The notes: a model not told the origin generated them from the letters alone. DNA of 64,000 bases from DATLLN01 sp963720885 (GCA_963720885.1 CAVRGW010000002.1:434001-498000), one strand, 5' to 3'. Positions 33,839-42,472 are shown, counted from the first letter of the stretch. Translations and numbers: made by a program.

Positions 33839-34927
33839 CTAGCGCGTGGCCAGTCCGACCGTCCCGGCGGGCAGGCTGCCGGCCGAGCCGAGGTGGTGGA
33901 GGCTGCCGTCGGCAGCAATCCTGAACCCCTCGACCTTGCCGAAGCCGTCGGCCAGCACGTAGAGGAACCGGCCGTCCGGCGTGACCGACTCGTCCAGCGG
34001 ATGGCTGCCGGTGCCCGCGTCAGCGGTGTTGCCGTCGGCGTCCAGCAGCGTGATCGAGCCGTCGGCCCGGACACGGTACCCGGACAGCGTTCCGCTGCCG
34101 GCGTTGGCCGTGTAGGCGAACCGGCTGTCGGGCGTTGTTGCCACCCAGCAGGCTGCCTGCTGGTGGTTCTCGACGGCACCCGATCGTGCGACCAGGCCGC
34201 CCGCAGCGTTCACCGCGTACGACGTCGCGCCGCTGCTCGGCGGGACGCTGGCGTCCGAGACGACCAGGGTCCCCGACGGGGTGAACGCGAATCCGAACGG
34301 CGTGGAGCCGGTGGACGGATGCGAGATCGCCGCGCTCAGCGACCCGTCGCCGTGCACGCGGAACGTGTCGATCGTGCTCGACGCCTTGTTCGTGATCACC
34401 AGGGCTGTGCCGGCGGGGTTGACGCCGACCTGGGCCGGTCCGGCATCGCCGGCCGCCAGCGGCCGCCACGCGCCGTGAATCCGTGCCAGCCCGGATCCGG
34501 TGACCCGGAAGCCGACCACGCTCGGTGCGCTGCCGGCGTTCAGGGTGTAGACCCGCCCGGCGCGAGCAACGACGCTGATCGGCAGGTCGCCGCCGGAGCC
34601 GATCACCTGGATCCGATGCAGCCAGGTGCCCGAGACGCGGAACACCGAGAGCGTGTCGCTGGACGCGTTGACGGCGTACAGCCGGCGGCCGTCGGGGCTG
34701 AGCGCGATGGCGCCCTGTGACCCCAGGTTGGCGCCCGTGCCGCGCCCACCGGTGGCGAACGAGTGCACCGTGCGCAGGCCGCCGCCGGCGCCTCTGTCGA
34801 ATGTGATCACCCTGTTTCCGGCCGAGCCGTTGGACAGCGTGTAGACGGCGCCGCCCGAACTGGCCAGCGCGCTGGCCGGGAACGCCAGCGCGGCCAGGCC
34901 GAGCATGAACGCGAGAAGTCGTTTCAC
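33839..34927 (-). CDS. Secreted beta-propeller protein (lactonase family)
   Basis: A 362-residue protein with a signal peptide (MKRLLAFMLGLAALAFPASA). It has repeats of a seven-bladed propeller with the recurring pattern SPDGRRLYAVN, NPAGTALVITNK, TPDSRFAYTANA and TPDGRFLYVLAD. It matches the Pgl/lactonase-type propeller but as a secreted form whose substrate is unknown. It lies head-to-head with the response regulator; the shared element is upstream of both. Confidence 0.87.
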   Translation of the reverse strand: MKRLLAFMLGLAALAFPASALASSGGAVYTLSNGSAGNRVITFDRGAGGGLRTVHSFATGGRGTGANLGSQGAIALSPDGRRLYAVNASSDTLSVFRVSGTWLHRIQVIGSGGDLPISVVARAGRVYTLNAGSAPSVVGFRVTGSGLARIHGAWRPLAAGDAGPAQVGVNPAGTALVITNKASSTIDTFRVHGDGSLSAAISHPSTGSTPFGFAFTPSGTLVVSDASVPPSSGATSYAVNAAGGLVARSGAVENHQQAACWVATTPDSRFAYTANAGSGTLSGYRVRADGSITLLDADGNTADAGTGSHPLDESVTPDGRFLYVLADGFGKVEGFRIAADGSLHHLGSAGSLPAGTVGLATR

Positions 34928-34996
34928 CGTGCCTCCTCCTTGAGTCGGTTGGTGACCCCGATCCAGATTAGGTCCGGCTCCTTGCGGAGGTCTTGC

Positions 34997-35020
34997 TCGA
35001 TCCTTACGAAATTGCGAACA
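34997..35020 (-). promoter_or_regulatory. Copy 3 of the shared element, minus strand
   Basis: Reading leftward: TGTTCGCAATT then TCGTAAGGATCGA. It lies 70 bp before the lactonase-like start and 51 bp before the response-regulator start, so it could control either. See the copies at 27258 and 32355. Confidence 0.55.
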
Positions 35021-35070
35021 ACGCCGGCCGTCACGCAGTGACTCGCGTGCTCAGGAGCGATACTGATGGT

Positions 35071-35754
35071 GTGGGACGCTCGAACATCCTGGTCGTCGAC
35101 GACGAGCCCATCGTGCGCGAGGTCGTGTGCCGCTATCTCGAGCGCGAGTCGTTCACGACGCTCGAGGCAGAGGACGGCGACGAGGCCCTGCGTCTGCTCG
35201 GCTCCGAGGAGATCGATCTGGTCGTCCTGGACGTGATGCTGCCCGGCCCCGACGGCCTCGAGCTGTGCCGGTGGATTCGGGCTCGCTCTGACCTGCCGGT
35301 GATCATGCTGACCGGCCGCGGTGACCTGACCGACAAGATCGTGGGCCTCGAGCTGGGCGCCGATGACTACCTGACCAAGCCGTTCTCCCCGCGCGAGCTG
35401 ACCGCACGAGTCCGCACCGTTCTCCGGCGGGCGACCGCCGGCATCGCCGCGCACCATCGCATCGAACTGCCGGACTTGATGCTCGACCCAGCGACGCGCG
35501 AAGTCGAGCTCTACGGGCGGCCCTTGCGTCTGACGGCACGGGAGTTCGACCTGCTCGAGTTTCTCTGCCGCCACCCCCGACACGTGTTCTCCCGGGATCA
35601 ACTGATGGACGCCGCCTGGGGCTACAGATCCGCGCGCGACACCGGCACGGTGACGGTGCACATCCGCCGGCTGCGCGAGAAGCTCGAAGACGACCCGTCA
35701 CAGCCTCGGCGGTTACAAACGGTCTGGGGGATAGGCTACCGGCTGGTGCCATGA
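35071..35754 (+). CDS. OmpR/PhoB-family response regulator
   Basis: A 227-residue regulator: acidic pocket ILVVDDEP, phospho-acceptor Asp54 in LVVLDVMLPG, Lys in DYLTKPFSPREL, and a C-terminal winged helix with LTAREFDLLEFLCRHP and DTGTVTVHIRRLREKLE. GTG 35071 is preferred because sequence upstream in the frame contains the shared regulatory element; GTG 35047 is an alternative. The kinase gene overlaps its stop by 4 bases. It probably recognises 11-bp direct repeats. Confidence 0.92.
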   Translation: MGRSNILVVDDEPIVREVVCRYLERESFTTLEAEDGDEALRLLGSEEIDLVVLDVMLPGPDGLELCRWIRARSDLPVIMLTGRGDLTDKIVGLELGADDYLTKPFSPRELTARVRTVLRRATAGIAAHHRIELPDLMLDPATREVELYGRPLRLTAREFDLLEFLCRHPRHVFSRDQLMDAAWGYRSARDTGTVTVHIRRLREKLEDDPSQPRRLQTVWGIGYRLVP

Positions 35755-36833
35755 TCGACGTCGCCGTCGTCGCATCGGTGATCGCACTCGGGCTGGGCGT
35801 GGCAATCGCGCTCCTGGCGGGCCGGTTGCCGACGCTGCGTTTGCAGCTCGTCGTGTTTGCGGTCGCGATGCCGCTGGTGCCGATCGTGCTGGTGCTGTTG
35901 TCCGGCGCCGTGATGTTCGACTCCGGCCACGACCTCGCGATCCTCGGCGTGGCCGCCGCCTCGTCCACCGCCGCGGTGATCGGTGCGCTGCTGTTCGCCC
36001 GCTCGGTTACCCGCGGACTCGCTCCGGTGCGGGCCACGGCGCTGGGTCTCGCCGCCGGCCGACTCGACCTGCGGGCGCCCGCCAGCTCGACGGCGGAGTT
36101 CCGCGACCTGGCCGGTGCGGTGAACGAGATGGCGGAGAGCCTCGAGCGACTGTTCGACGCTCGCCGGGAGCTCGTTGCGTGGGCCAGCCACGACCTACGC
36201 ACGCCGTTGGCGGCGATGCAGGCGATGCTCGAGGCTGTCGACGACGGGCTCGTCCCCGCCGAGCACTACATGCCCGCGATCCACGATCAGGTGCGGGCCA
36301 TGGCCGTGCTGATCGACGACCTCTTCGAGCTGGCGCAGCTCGACGCGAGGGCGGTCTCAGCGGACGGCGAAGCCGAGCTCCACCCGGTGATCGAGAGCTG
36401 TGTCCGTGGGCTTCAGGCCGAGGCGCTCGCCCGGCGAGTGCAGCTGGAGGCACGACTCGACGACGGTCTTCCCGGGGTTCGCTGCGCGCCGACGAACGTC
36501 GAGCGGGTACTGATGAACCTGCTCACGAACGCGCTCCGGCACACGCCGTCGGACGGCTCGATCGCTGTCGTCGCGCGCGCTGCGGGCGACGACAGCGAAG
36601 TGGTCGTGACGGTCTCCGACACAGGCAACGGTCTGTCGCAGATGGCGTTGCAGCGAATGTTCGACCGCTTCTGGCGCGACGACGAGGCGCGCGACCGGCG
36701 CACCGGAGGCGCCGGTCTAGGGCTGGCCATCGCCCAGGGGCTGGTGGAGCACCACGGCGGCCGAATCTGGGCGGAAAACCGCGAAAGCGGCGGCGCCAGC
36801 ATCAGCTTCACCTTACCCCGCGCCGCGGTCTAG
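35751..36833 (+). CDS. HAMP-domain sensor histidine kinase
   Basis: A 360-residue kinase. Two membrane helices (about 5-23 and 30-55, with a third stretch at 62-84) leave almost no periplasmic domain. HAMP follows at 85-135, then the phospho-acceptor His147 in WASHDLRTPLAAM, the N box LLTNALRHTP, G1 VSDTGNGL and G2 GAGLGLAIAQGLVEHHGG. ATG overlaps the regulator's stop. Lack of an extracellular sensor suggests it senses within the membrane or through a partner. Confidence 0.92.
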   Translation: MIDVAVVASVIALGLGVAIALLAGRLPTLRLQLVVFAVAMPLVPIVLVLLSGAVMFDSGHDLAILGVAAASSTAAVIGALLFARSVTRGLAPVRATALGLAAGRLDLRAPASSTAEFRDLAGAVNEMAESLERLFDARRELVAWASHDLRTPLAAMQAMLEAVDDGLVPAEHYMPAIHDQVRAMAVLIDDLFELAQLDARAVSADGEAELHPVIESCVRGLQAEALARRVQLEARLDDGLPGVRCAPTNVERVLMNLLTNALRHTPSDGSIAVVARAAGDDSEVVVTVSDTGNGLSQMALQRMFDRFWRDDEARDRRTGGAGLGLAIAQGLVEHHGGRIWAENRESGGASISFTLPRAAV

Positions 36834-37557
36834 GCGATGTGCTGGCAGACGTTGTACCGGATCCGACCTCCCGGAAGCTGTTTCGCTATGCGCTCGAAGT
36901 GCCGTACCTTGTAGCCGCGCGGCTTACCTCGGGAGAGGACAGTGATACATCGATGACTCCCCAGCGATGGCTCCCGGCAGTAACTACTGGCCCCCTGTCG
37001 ATGGCCGTTTCGCGGTGTGCTGCGATTGTCAGGGCGATAGCGGGCCGGTCGTTGTCTAGCCGGCCGCGGGGCAAGCTCGGCTGCCAGCTCGGGCCGCAAC
37101 GGCGCGCATGAGCTTGGCCAGCAGATCTTCCGTTGAGACGACCCGTCGACGTTCGCGCCGCCACCGGTCAACTCCGCGGTGCTCGGCGCCGGATGGGCGG
37201 TTGCCTGCTCGCCCATATCGCCGTGCTTGGCATGCTGCAAACCACAGATCTCGACGCACTATCCGCAGGACCGGCAGGCGCACGACGCCTTGAACGGCGC
37301 GTCGTTCGTCCGTCTGGGAATCACGTCCACCTGCCGGTGCGACGGGCGCCCACGGGCTGTTGATGACATCGCGCTTTGCAGACGCGCCAGGACCTCGGCG
37401 CCGATCGGGATACGGATCTCATTCGCCGAAGGGGACGTCGTGAACCGGCACGACACGTCCCAAGACCAGATCAGCCCGGAAACGGGCGACAAAGCGTTGG
37501 CCGGCGTCCGATGAGCCGGCGCCCATCTCGACGCCGGCGGTGGTTCTGGTGACCTCC
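36834..37557. other. Long stretch without a recognisable gene
   Basis: 724 bp with lower GC than its flanks and no frame with convincing coding character. On the minus strand a frame ending VRHFERIAKQLPGG and a frame with ASCACRSCG look faintly protein-like but match nothing I know. The stretch may hold decayed genes. No tRNA or clear terminator is seen. Confidence 0.4.
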
Positions 37558-37698
37558 TCAACCGCCCGACCTGGCCCGCCACAGCCAGACGCCCGCCGCC
37601 AGGCCGAGGCAGACGGCGACGAGCGTGATCGCCCAGTCGGGCAATCGTCCCTCGGCGAGCGTGGTCGAAGCCGTGACGGCTCGAACGATCGCGACCAT
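37558..37698 (-). CDS. Single-pass small membrane protein (46 aa), coupled to marR
   Basis: MVAIVRAVTASTTLAEGRLP, then the helix WAITLVAVCLGLAAGVWLW and a short basic tail. Its ATG overlaps the TGA of the marR gene (TGATGG), so the two are translationally coupled. That overlap is the main support for such a short frame. Function unknown. Confidence 0.55.
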   Translation of the reverse strand: MVAIVRAVTASTTLAEGRLPDWAITLVAVCLGLAAGVWLWRARSGG

Positions 37699-38120
37699 CA
37701 GATCAGACGGGAGAGGTCGACAAGTGTCGAGCGCAGGGTACTGCGCTCGGTTCGTAGCGCATCCACCGCTGCCTGCAAGCGGCGGTGGCCCTCGGTCGTC
37801 AGCGTGAGGTGGGATACGCGCGCGTCGCGTTCCGCTCGGCGACGTTCCAGCAATCCCGCGCCGGTCGCCCGAGCGACGAGATCGGTTACCGTGCTCTGCG
37901 GCATCTCGAGGTCGTGCGCGAGGCGTGACACAGTCGCCTCGCCGTCCATCGACTGAGCCTCGACCACGAGGAGCAGCAGGTACCGCTGCGGTGTGAGGCG
38001 GCACTCTGCAAGGACGGAGCTGGTCCGGCGTTCGAAGTGGCAGAGCGCCACACGGAAGCGCGCGACCTGTCGCAGTTCGTCGTTCGCGGAGTCCGACTCG
38101 AGTTGGGCGATTGCACCCAT
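37698..38120 (-). CDS. MarR family transcription regulator
   Basis: A 140-residue winged-helix regulator: LTPQRYLLLLVVEAQ, the recognition region VSRLAHDLEMPQSTVTDLVARA and the wing RRRAERDARVSHLTLTTEGH. ATG 38120 (a TTG at 38129 is possible). It is divergent from the small membrane protein at 38154, with a palindrome between that probably binds it. Confidence 0.9.
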   Translation of the reverse strand: MGAIAQLESDSANDELRQVARFRVALCHFERRTSSVLAECRLTPQRYLLLLVVEAQSMDGEATVSRLAHDLEMPQSTVTDLVARATGAGLLERRRAERDARVSHLTLTTEGHRRLQAAVDALRTERSTLRSTLVDLSRLI

Positions 38121-38134
38121 GTCATCCAAAGTAT

Positions 38135-38147
38135 ACCGTGATACGGT
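38135..38147. promoter_or_regulatory. Candidate MarR operator
   Basis: ACCGT-GAT-ACGGT inside TATACCGTGATACGGTCTA, in the 33 bp between divergent marR and the 38154 gene. Position suggests control of both. Confidence 0.5.
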
Positions 38148-38153
38148 CTAATT

Positions 38154-38336
38154 GTGTCGAAGAACATCGAATATCTGATCGCCTTGGCGCCGTGGATCGC
38201 GTTCTTCGGCGCAGTCGGGATCTACGCACTGGTCGCCCTGGTCGACGATCGCCGCGTGCAGAGTCCCAAGCGGTCGACCCAGCGAGGTCGCGGCGGGAAG
38301 CCGTATTCCGCGCCGCGCGGGTTCCCAGGTCGCTGA
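38154..38336 (+). CDS. Small membrane protein (60 aa)
   Basis: GTG start, one hydrophobic helix (YLIALAPWIAFFGAVGIYAL) followed by a basic, Ser/Arg/Gly-rich tail. It is divergent from marR. The small protein at 37558 is a similar one-helix protein on the other side of marR. Unknown function. Confidence 0.5.
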   Translation: MSKNIEYLIALAPWIAFFGAVGIYALVALVDDRRVQSPKRSTQRGRGGKPYSAPRGFPGR

Positions 38337-38544
38337 CGATCTGACCTCACTGCTTCATTGCGGCTCCGGAGTGCGCGTCACCGGTTGCGGTCGTACCAGA
38401 GAGCGACCGCGGCGACCGGCAGCCGCAAGGTGTGGGAGCGGTGGCAGGAGTTCTTCTCCAACTGACCGACACTAGGCTCGGCCAAGATCGCCTAACAGCC
38501 TCAACCGCGGCGAACCGGCACCGGGGGTTACCCCCGATCCTAGG

Positions 38545-38580
38545 TTCGAATCCGACCCTCGGCAGAGAGTCGGATTCGAA
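38545..38580. repeat. Perfect 12-bp inverted repeat with a tRNA T-loop-like arm
   Basis: TTCGAATCCGAC (38545-38556) and GTCGGATTCGAA (38569-38580), loop 12. The left arm reads GGTTCGAATCC like a tRNA T-arm but no acceptor or anticodon stem can be built upstream. A second hairpin GGGGG-TTA-CCCCC lies at 38523-38535. It is 25 bp past the stop of the convergent SDR gene, so it may be its terminator. Confidence 0.5.
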
Positions 38581-38604
38581 TGAGCGTGCGGGGCTGTGGT
38601 CGGT

Positions 38605-39549
38605 TCACCGAAACCCTTCGACGTCGGAGCCGTCGTCGTGCTCCCAGCCGTAGGCGGCGATGTAGCCCCAGCAGTCGGGTCGGCTGCCGTCGGTGTCGGT
38701 AACGCCGTAAACGTCCGCGAGTTGGCGTGCGCTCGCGATCGAGCCGTCCCAGCGGCTGTTGTCTGCGTCGCAGGCGAGCGCGGCGACGCCTCGCGCGACG
38801 TACGTCGGGGACTCTGAGATCTCGAAGCCGGGTCGTGCGCGGCAGGCGTCTCGCCAGTTTGCTTCGGTGACGCCGAAGTGCTCGAGCATGCTCTCGGAAC
38901 GGAGCCAACCGGGCGTGACCCCAGCGACCGTGATTGGGTAGTCCTCGAGCTCGGCGCTCAGGCCCTTCACGATTCGTTCAACGTTGGCTTTGACCAGGTC
39001 ATAGTAGAAACCGACGTTTCGTCTGAACTCGGCGTTCGCATCTGAAGTGCCGTCAGTCATTTCAAGGATGAGGCTATGGGTCCCACCCGCCTCTGCGGTG
39101 CGCAGCATGAGCGGGATTGCGGCGCTGGATGTGATCAAATGCGTGTGAACGCCCATCTGCAGCATGCGTAGTCCGCCCGGCCAGTCGTGCTCCCAGAGGG
39201 GCTTGTCCCACTGCATGTACCTGTCGCCGCCGAAGATGTCGTTGACGAGCACGTCGAGCCGTCCGTGGTTGCGCTCGATCGTCGTGATGAGCTCAGCGAC
39301 GGCGGCCGGGTCTTCGTGGTCGACGACGCGCGCCGATCCGGCCCCACCGGCATCGGCGATGAGCTCTGCGGTCTCTTCGATCGTCTCGGGTCGTCCGATC
39401 TCCGAGGGCCCCGACGCTCTGCTGCTTCGGCCCGTGGCGTAGACGTAGTAGCCCGCCCGCGCAAGTTCAACCGTGATCGCGCGTCCCGCACCTCGCGTCG
39501 CGCCTGCCACCAACGCCACTCCCAGCGGCTTGCTCACCTCAGCCTCCAT
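38605..39549 (-). CDS. Short-chain dehydrogenase/reductase, long form
   Basis: A 314-residue SDR: VAGATRGAGRAITVELARAG (cofactor site TGXXXGXG variant with Ala for the first Thr), LDVLVNDIFGGDRY (NNAG position changed to NDIF) and the active-site Tyr/Lys in FYYDLVKANVERI. This is the family of about 310 residues often annotated SDR with VNDIFGG. It starts 11 bp inside the 3' end of the AraC-type gene, so the two are co-transcribed. Confidence 0.87.
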   Translation of the reverse strand: MEAEVSKPLGVALVAGATRGAGRAITVELARAGYYVYATGRSSRASGPSEIGRPETIEETAELIADAGGAGSARVVDHEDPAAVAELITTIERNHGRLDVLVNDIFGGDRYMQWDKPLWEHDWPGGLRMLQMGVHTHLITSSAAIPLMLRTAEAGGTHSLILEMTDGTSDANAEFRRNVGFYYDLVKANVERIVKGLSAELEDYPITVAGVTPGWLRSESMLEHFGVTEANWRDACRARPGFEISESPTYVARGVAALACDADNSRWDGSIASARQLADVYGVTDTDGSRPDCWGYIAAYGWEHDDGSDVEGFR

Positions 39550-40513
39550 CCCCCGAAGCCCCCGAAGAGGCATGGTTTCGGGTGATCGTGGAGGCATCGC
39601 TTCCGCTACCGCCCACGGACTGCATCGGATCGCCGCTACCAAGGTCGCCGATCCCCGCGGTCTCCAGGGCGCCGATAGCCATCGTGCGGCGCACCGCCGC
39701 GAACGTGAGGACGTGCGCCGCGATACCGCCATAGGTGAACGTCTCGGGAGGATCGCACATGGCATCCACGAACGTCTCGTCGGCGCGGCCATCTGCGATC
39801 GGCACCATCACCGCCTCGCGGAATCGCGGGGCGGTGGCGTCGAGGCGGCGGCGCAGTCCGGAGGTTGAATCGTCACTCTCGTCGGGCATCGTCGTGCCGC
39901 CCTCGACCGCCAGAATCCACATCTCCAGCTGGCCCACCAGCCGATTCGTGACCCGGCGCAACGTCGGACGATCATCGATCGACTCGACCGACAGCACGAT
40001 CGGGCGGTCGAGCGTCTCGTCATCGACCTGCGCCGTGCGATCGACGATCTCGCCGACCAGCCAAAGATGATGGTCAACCATGCGCGTAAGGACATCCATT
40101 GTGGAACTCCTTCGAAATGCCGGCAGCCGTAGACCGCCGGGTGGGTGGAAATGCACGCCATTGGGCGTACGCAACTCGAAATCGCGCGAAGCGTCGCGAC
40201 GATACGCCGACGGGGACACCCCGTATGCCCGGCCGAACGCACGCGCAAACGCCTCCGGGGATGAGTACCCCGCATCGAAAGCGACATCGATCACCGCATC
40301 GTCAGACCGCGCGAGCCGACACGCGGCGCGCTCGAGCAACAGGCGACGGCGCAGCGCCCCGGGCGCCTCCCCCAACGCCGCGCTCACCAGGCGATCGAAG
40401 TGGAACCGCGACAGATGGGCGCGTGCGGCCACACCCTGGCCGCGCAGCTCGGGCCGATCGAGGCTCGCCTCGACCGCGTCAAGAAGCCCACGCAACCTGT
40501 CGGAATCGATCAT
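39539..40513 (-). CDS. AraC-type regulator fused to a DinB-like domain
   Basis: A 324-residue protein. The N-terminal AraC DNA-binding domain (LSRFHFDRLVSAALGEAPG, DVAFDAGYSSPEAFARAFGR, YGVSPSAYRR) is at the front, unlike most AraC proteins. A DinB-like four-helix domain follows from about residue 140 (MVDHHLWLVGEIVDRT; AAHVLTFAAVRRTMAIGALE with possible metal His). Start MIDSDRLRG is chosen at 40513, preceded by GAGG. It overlaps the SDR gene, which it may regulate. Confidence 0.85.
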   Translation of the reverse strand: MIDSDRLRGLLDAVEASLDRPELRGQGVAARAHLSRFHFDRLVSAALGEAPGALRRRLLLERAACRLARSDDAVIDVAFDAGYSSPEAFARAFGRAYGVSPSAYRRDASRDFELRTPNGVHFHPPGGLRLPAFRRSSTMDVLTRMVDHHLWLVGEIVDRTAQVDDETLDRPIVLSVESIDDRPTLRRVTNRLVGQLEMWILAVEGGTTMPDESDDSTSGLRRRLDATAPRFREAVMVPIADGRADETFVDAMCDPPETFTYGGIAAHVLTFAAVRRTMAIGALETAGIGDLGSGDPMQSVGGSGSDASTITRNHASSGASGDGG

Positions 40514-40892
40514 GCCCTCATCCTGACAGCACAGCAACCAGACCGCCTGACCGCTTTTGCGCAACTTCGCTTAAGAATCGCCGAGGGCACACACAACGAG
40601 CAGAGCACCAACTGAACACGACATGGGGTTGGAGTTGGAATCGACCCGGTTCGATTGATACCACGAAGCTTTTGGGAAAGCCCGAGGAAGAAGCGGATGA
40701 TCGCCAGGACGCGGGCCGCCCTATCCGCCGATGTTTCGGCGGGAGGCGGTCAGGTTGTTGCGGGCGGGCGCTCGAAGGCGCAGACCCTATTCAAACCGCG
40801 TCGAGCCAGACCCAGGCGCTCCCGACCCCAAGCCGGCGCCAGCGTCGACCTGTAAGTCGCCGCCTTATACGCGAACCGACGGTGAAAGCATC

Positions 40893-41046
40893 TTCCGCGC
40901 AACCATGCCGTTTTCGAAGGCGCACCTAGCCTGATCGGGATATCCGAGGCCGCTCTGGTGATGCCCCGGTGATGCCCAGCGCTGCTCCCTGAATGGGAAA
41001 GCCCTGCAAAGCAGGGCTTTCCTTTAGCCGATTCATAAGCGGGATT
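40893..41046. repeat. Direct repeat copy A, containing the last 20 nt of rnpB
   Basis: Matches 51859-52014. It begins TTCCGCGCAACCA, then a diverged part, then ATCCGAGGCCG, GTGATGCCCCGGTGATGCCC, a hairpin GGAAAGCCCTGC/GCAGGGCTTTCC (40995-41022), and ends GCCGATTCATAAGCGGGATT (41027-41046), identical to the 3' end of RNase P RNA. Identity stops at 41046, beyond which no rnpB sequence exists. It fits an old attachment-site or junction copy. Confidence 0.7.
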
Positions 41047-41073
41047 TCTTGGGACGCGGATTGGGCGGGTGCG

Positions 41074-41163
41074 CCGTTTTCCGCATGGCTATGCAGAAAA
41101 CGGGATTCGGCGGACGTCGCCGAATGCCGCCAAGTGACGTGCTCGTGATGCCCCGGTGATGCC
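41074..41163. repeat. Two hairpins and a third copy of the GTGATGCC repeat motif
   Basis: CCGTTTTC (41074-41081) pairs with GAAAACGG (41096-41103). ATTCGGCG (41105-41112) pairs with CGCCGAAT (41118-41125). GTGATGCCCCGGTGATGCC recurs at 41145-41163, identical to that in both long repeats. The 175 bp between repeat copy A and the sigma-factor gene hold nothing else recognisable. Confidence 0.5.
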
Positions 41164-41221
41164 TCGCCCGCGACGTTCGTTCCCGCTCGTCACTCAGCCG
41201 GCTCGCTGACCATGGAACCGC

Positions 41222-41797
41222 TCACTCGAGGCCGCTGGCTCCGATCAGGCTGGCGATGCGTTGCAGGCCGCGTGCTGTTCGCGTCTTGATTGTGCCCAGC
41301 GGCGTGTCGATGCGAGTCGCTACCTGGCTCTGAGAGAGGCCGCCGAAGTAGGTGAGCACGAGCGTTTCGCGCTGAGGGTTTGGAAGCTCGTTGAGTGCTC
41401 GGCGCATGTCGATGGCGACGGCGACTCGTTCGGCCGTTTCACGCCCGTCTGTTCCCGACAGCTCGCCGGCGGTGTCGAGGTCGACGACCGCCGGCTTCCG
41501 CTTGCGTAGTTGGTCGATTGCGCGCCGTCGCAGGATCGTTAGCAGCCATGCCTCGAGTGGCCGGCTCGGGTCGTATCGCTGTCGTTTGCGCCAGGCTTCG
41601 ATGATCACCGTTTGCACCACGTCCTCCGCATCGTTTGACCCAACAATGCGGCGCGCATCTGCGAGCAGGAGCGGCCCAAAACGACGCTGGCACTCCTCCA
41701 GCGCCCGCTCGTCGCCAGCCGCGAATCGCGCCCGGATGACGTCAACTTCAGGGAATCCGAGACTTGGCAGCGGGGGCAACGGCGGGGTGAGGGTCAT
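41222..41797 (-). CDS. ECF-type RNA polymerase sigma factor
   Basis: A 191-residue sigma factor. Region 2: FGPLLLADARRIVGSNDAED, VVQTVIIEAWRKRQRYDP. Region 4: LPNPQRETLVLTYFGGLSQS, QVATRIDTPLGTIKTRTARG. No anti-sigma factor gene adjoins it. Its ATG overlaps the folE stop (ATGA), so it is made from the folE transcript. In actinobacteria an ECF factor (LitS) works downstream of the CarH/LitR photoreceptor; the carH-like gene 1.4 kb away suggests the same here, as an inference. Confidence 0.9.
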   Translation of the reverse strand: MTLTPPLPPLPSLGFPEVDVIRARFAAGDERALEECQRRFGPLLLADARRIVGSNDAEDVVQTVIIEAWRKRQRYDPSRPLEAWLLTILRRRAIDQLRKRKPAVVDLDTAGELSGTDGRETAERVAVAIDMRRALNELPNPQRETLVLTYFGGLSQSQVATRIDTPLGTIKTRTARGLQRIASLIGASGLE

Positions 41798-42405
41798 CGC
41801 CCGGCTCGTGCGAGCGCGAGGAACTCGTCTCGTGTGCGCGGGTCGGTTCGAATCAGCCCGTGCAGGGCGGAGGTGACGGTGGTCACGCCTGGCTTGGCGA
41901 CACCGCGCAGGCTCATGCAGAGATGCTCGGCCTCGAGCACGACCCCGACACCGCACGGCTCCAGGTGCTCCTGCAACCAGCTCGACACCTGCCGGGTGAG
42001 TCGCTCCTGAACCTGCAGCCCGGCCGCGAACAGGTCTACCACACGGGCCAGCTTGGAGAGCCCGAGGATCCGCTCGCCGGGCAGGTAGGCGACATGCGCG
42101 ACACCGTGAAATGGCAGCAGGTGGTGTTCGCAGAGGGAGTGGAAGGGGATGTTGCGCGCGATCACGAGCTCGTCGTAGCCTTCGTCGTTCGGGAAGGTGG
42201 TGAGGTCGAACGGCTCGGGGGTGAGCATCTCAGCGTACATGCGCGCCACTCGCCCGGGAGTGTCTGCGAGCGACTCGTCGGTGATGTCCGCGCCCAGGGC
42301 GTGGAGCAGGCTTCGGGCCGCGTTCTCCGCCGCAGCGACGTCCACGGCCGGTCGCAGCCAGGTGACGGGGCTGATGCCCATCGGTACAGGACGTGTGGCG
42401 TTCAC
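41794..42405 (-). CDS. folE: GTP cyclohydrolase I
   Basis: A 203-residue enzyme converting GTP to 7,8-dihydroneopterin triphosphate. Zinc ligands: Cys92 and His95 in HSLCEHHLLPFHG, and Cys in EAEHLCMSLRG. ILGLSKLARVVDLFAAGLQVQ is the substrate-binding region. GTG 42405 has GAGGAGG 5 bp before it. folE is a usual member of light-induced LitR/CarH regulons, where it supplies pterin for photoprotective enzymes. No other folate genes are nearby. Confidence 0.93.
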   Translation of the reverse strand: MNATRPVPMGISPVTWLRPAVDVAAAENAARSLLHALGADITDESLADTPGRVARMYAEMLTPEPFDLTTFPNDEGYDELVIARNIPFHSLCEHHLLPFHGVAHVAYLPGERILGLSKLARVVDLFAAGLQVQERLTRQVSSWLQEHLEPCGVGVVLEAEHLCMSLRGVAKPGVTTVTSALHGLIRTDPRTRDEFLALARAGR

Positions 42406-42423
42406 GTCGCCTCCTCGTGGTCG

Positions 42424-42463
42424 GGCGGGTGTCTGCGGACGGTCACGCCCGCAGACACCCGCC
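42424..42463. terminator. Hairpin terminator
   Basis: 15-bp perfect stem GGCGGGTGTCTGCGG / CCGCAGACACCCGCC with a 10-nt loop, between the secreted-protein gene and folE, both leftward. It would separate the two transcription units, so folE needs its own promoter or readthrough. Confidence 0.8.
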
Positions 42464-42472
42464 GTGGATGGG

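Noticed and set aside
38470..38570. Possible tRNA gene around GGTTCGAATCC
   Set aside because: The T stem has two mismatches and no acceptor or anticodon stem can be formed.
40958..41163. CRISPR-like short repeats
   Set aside because: Only two copies locally with unequal spacing and a third 10.8 kb away; no cas genes.
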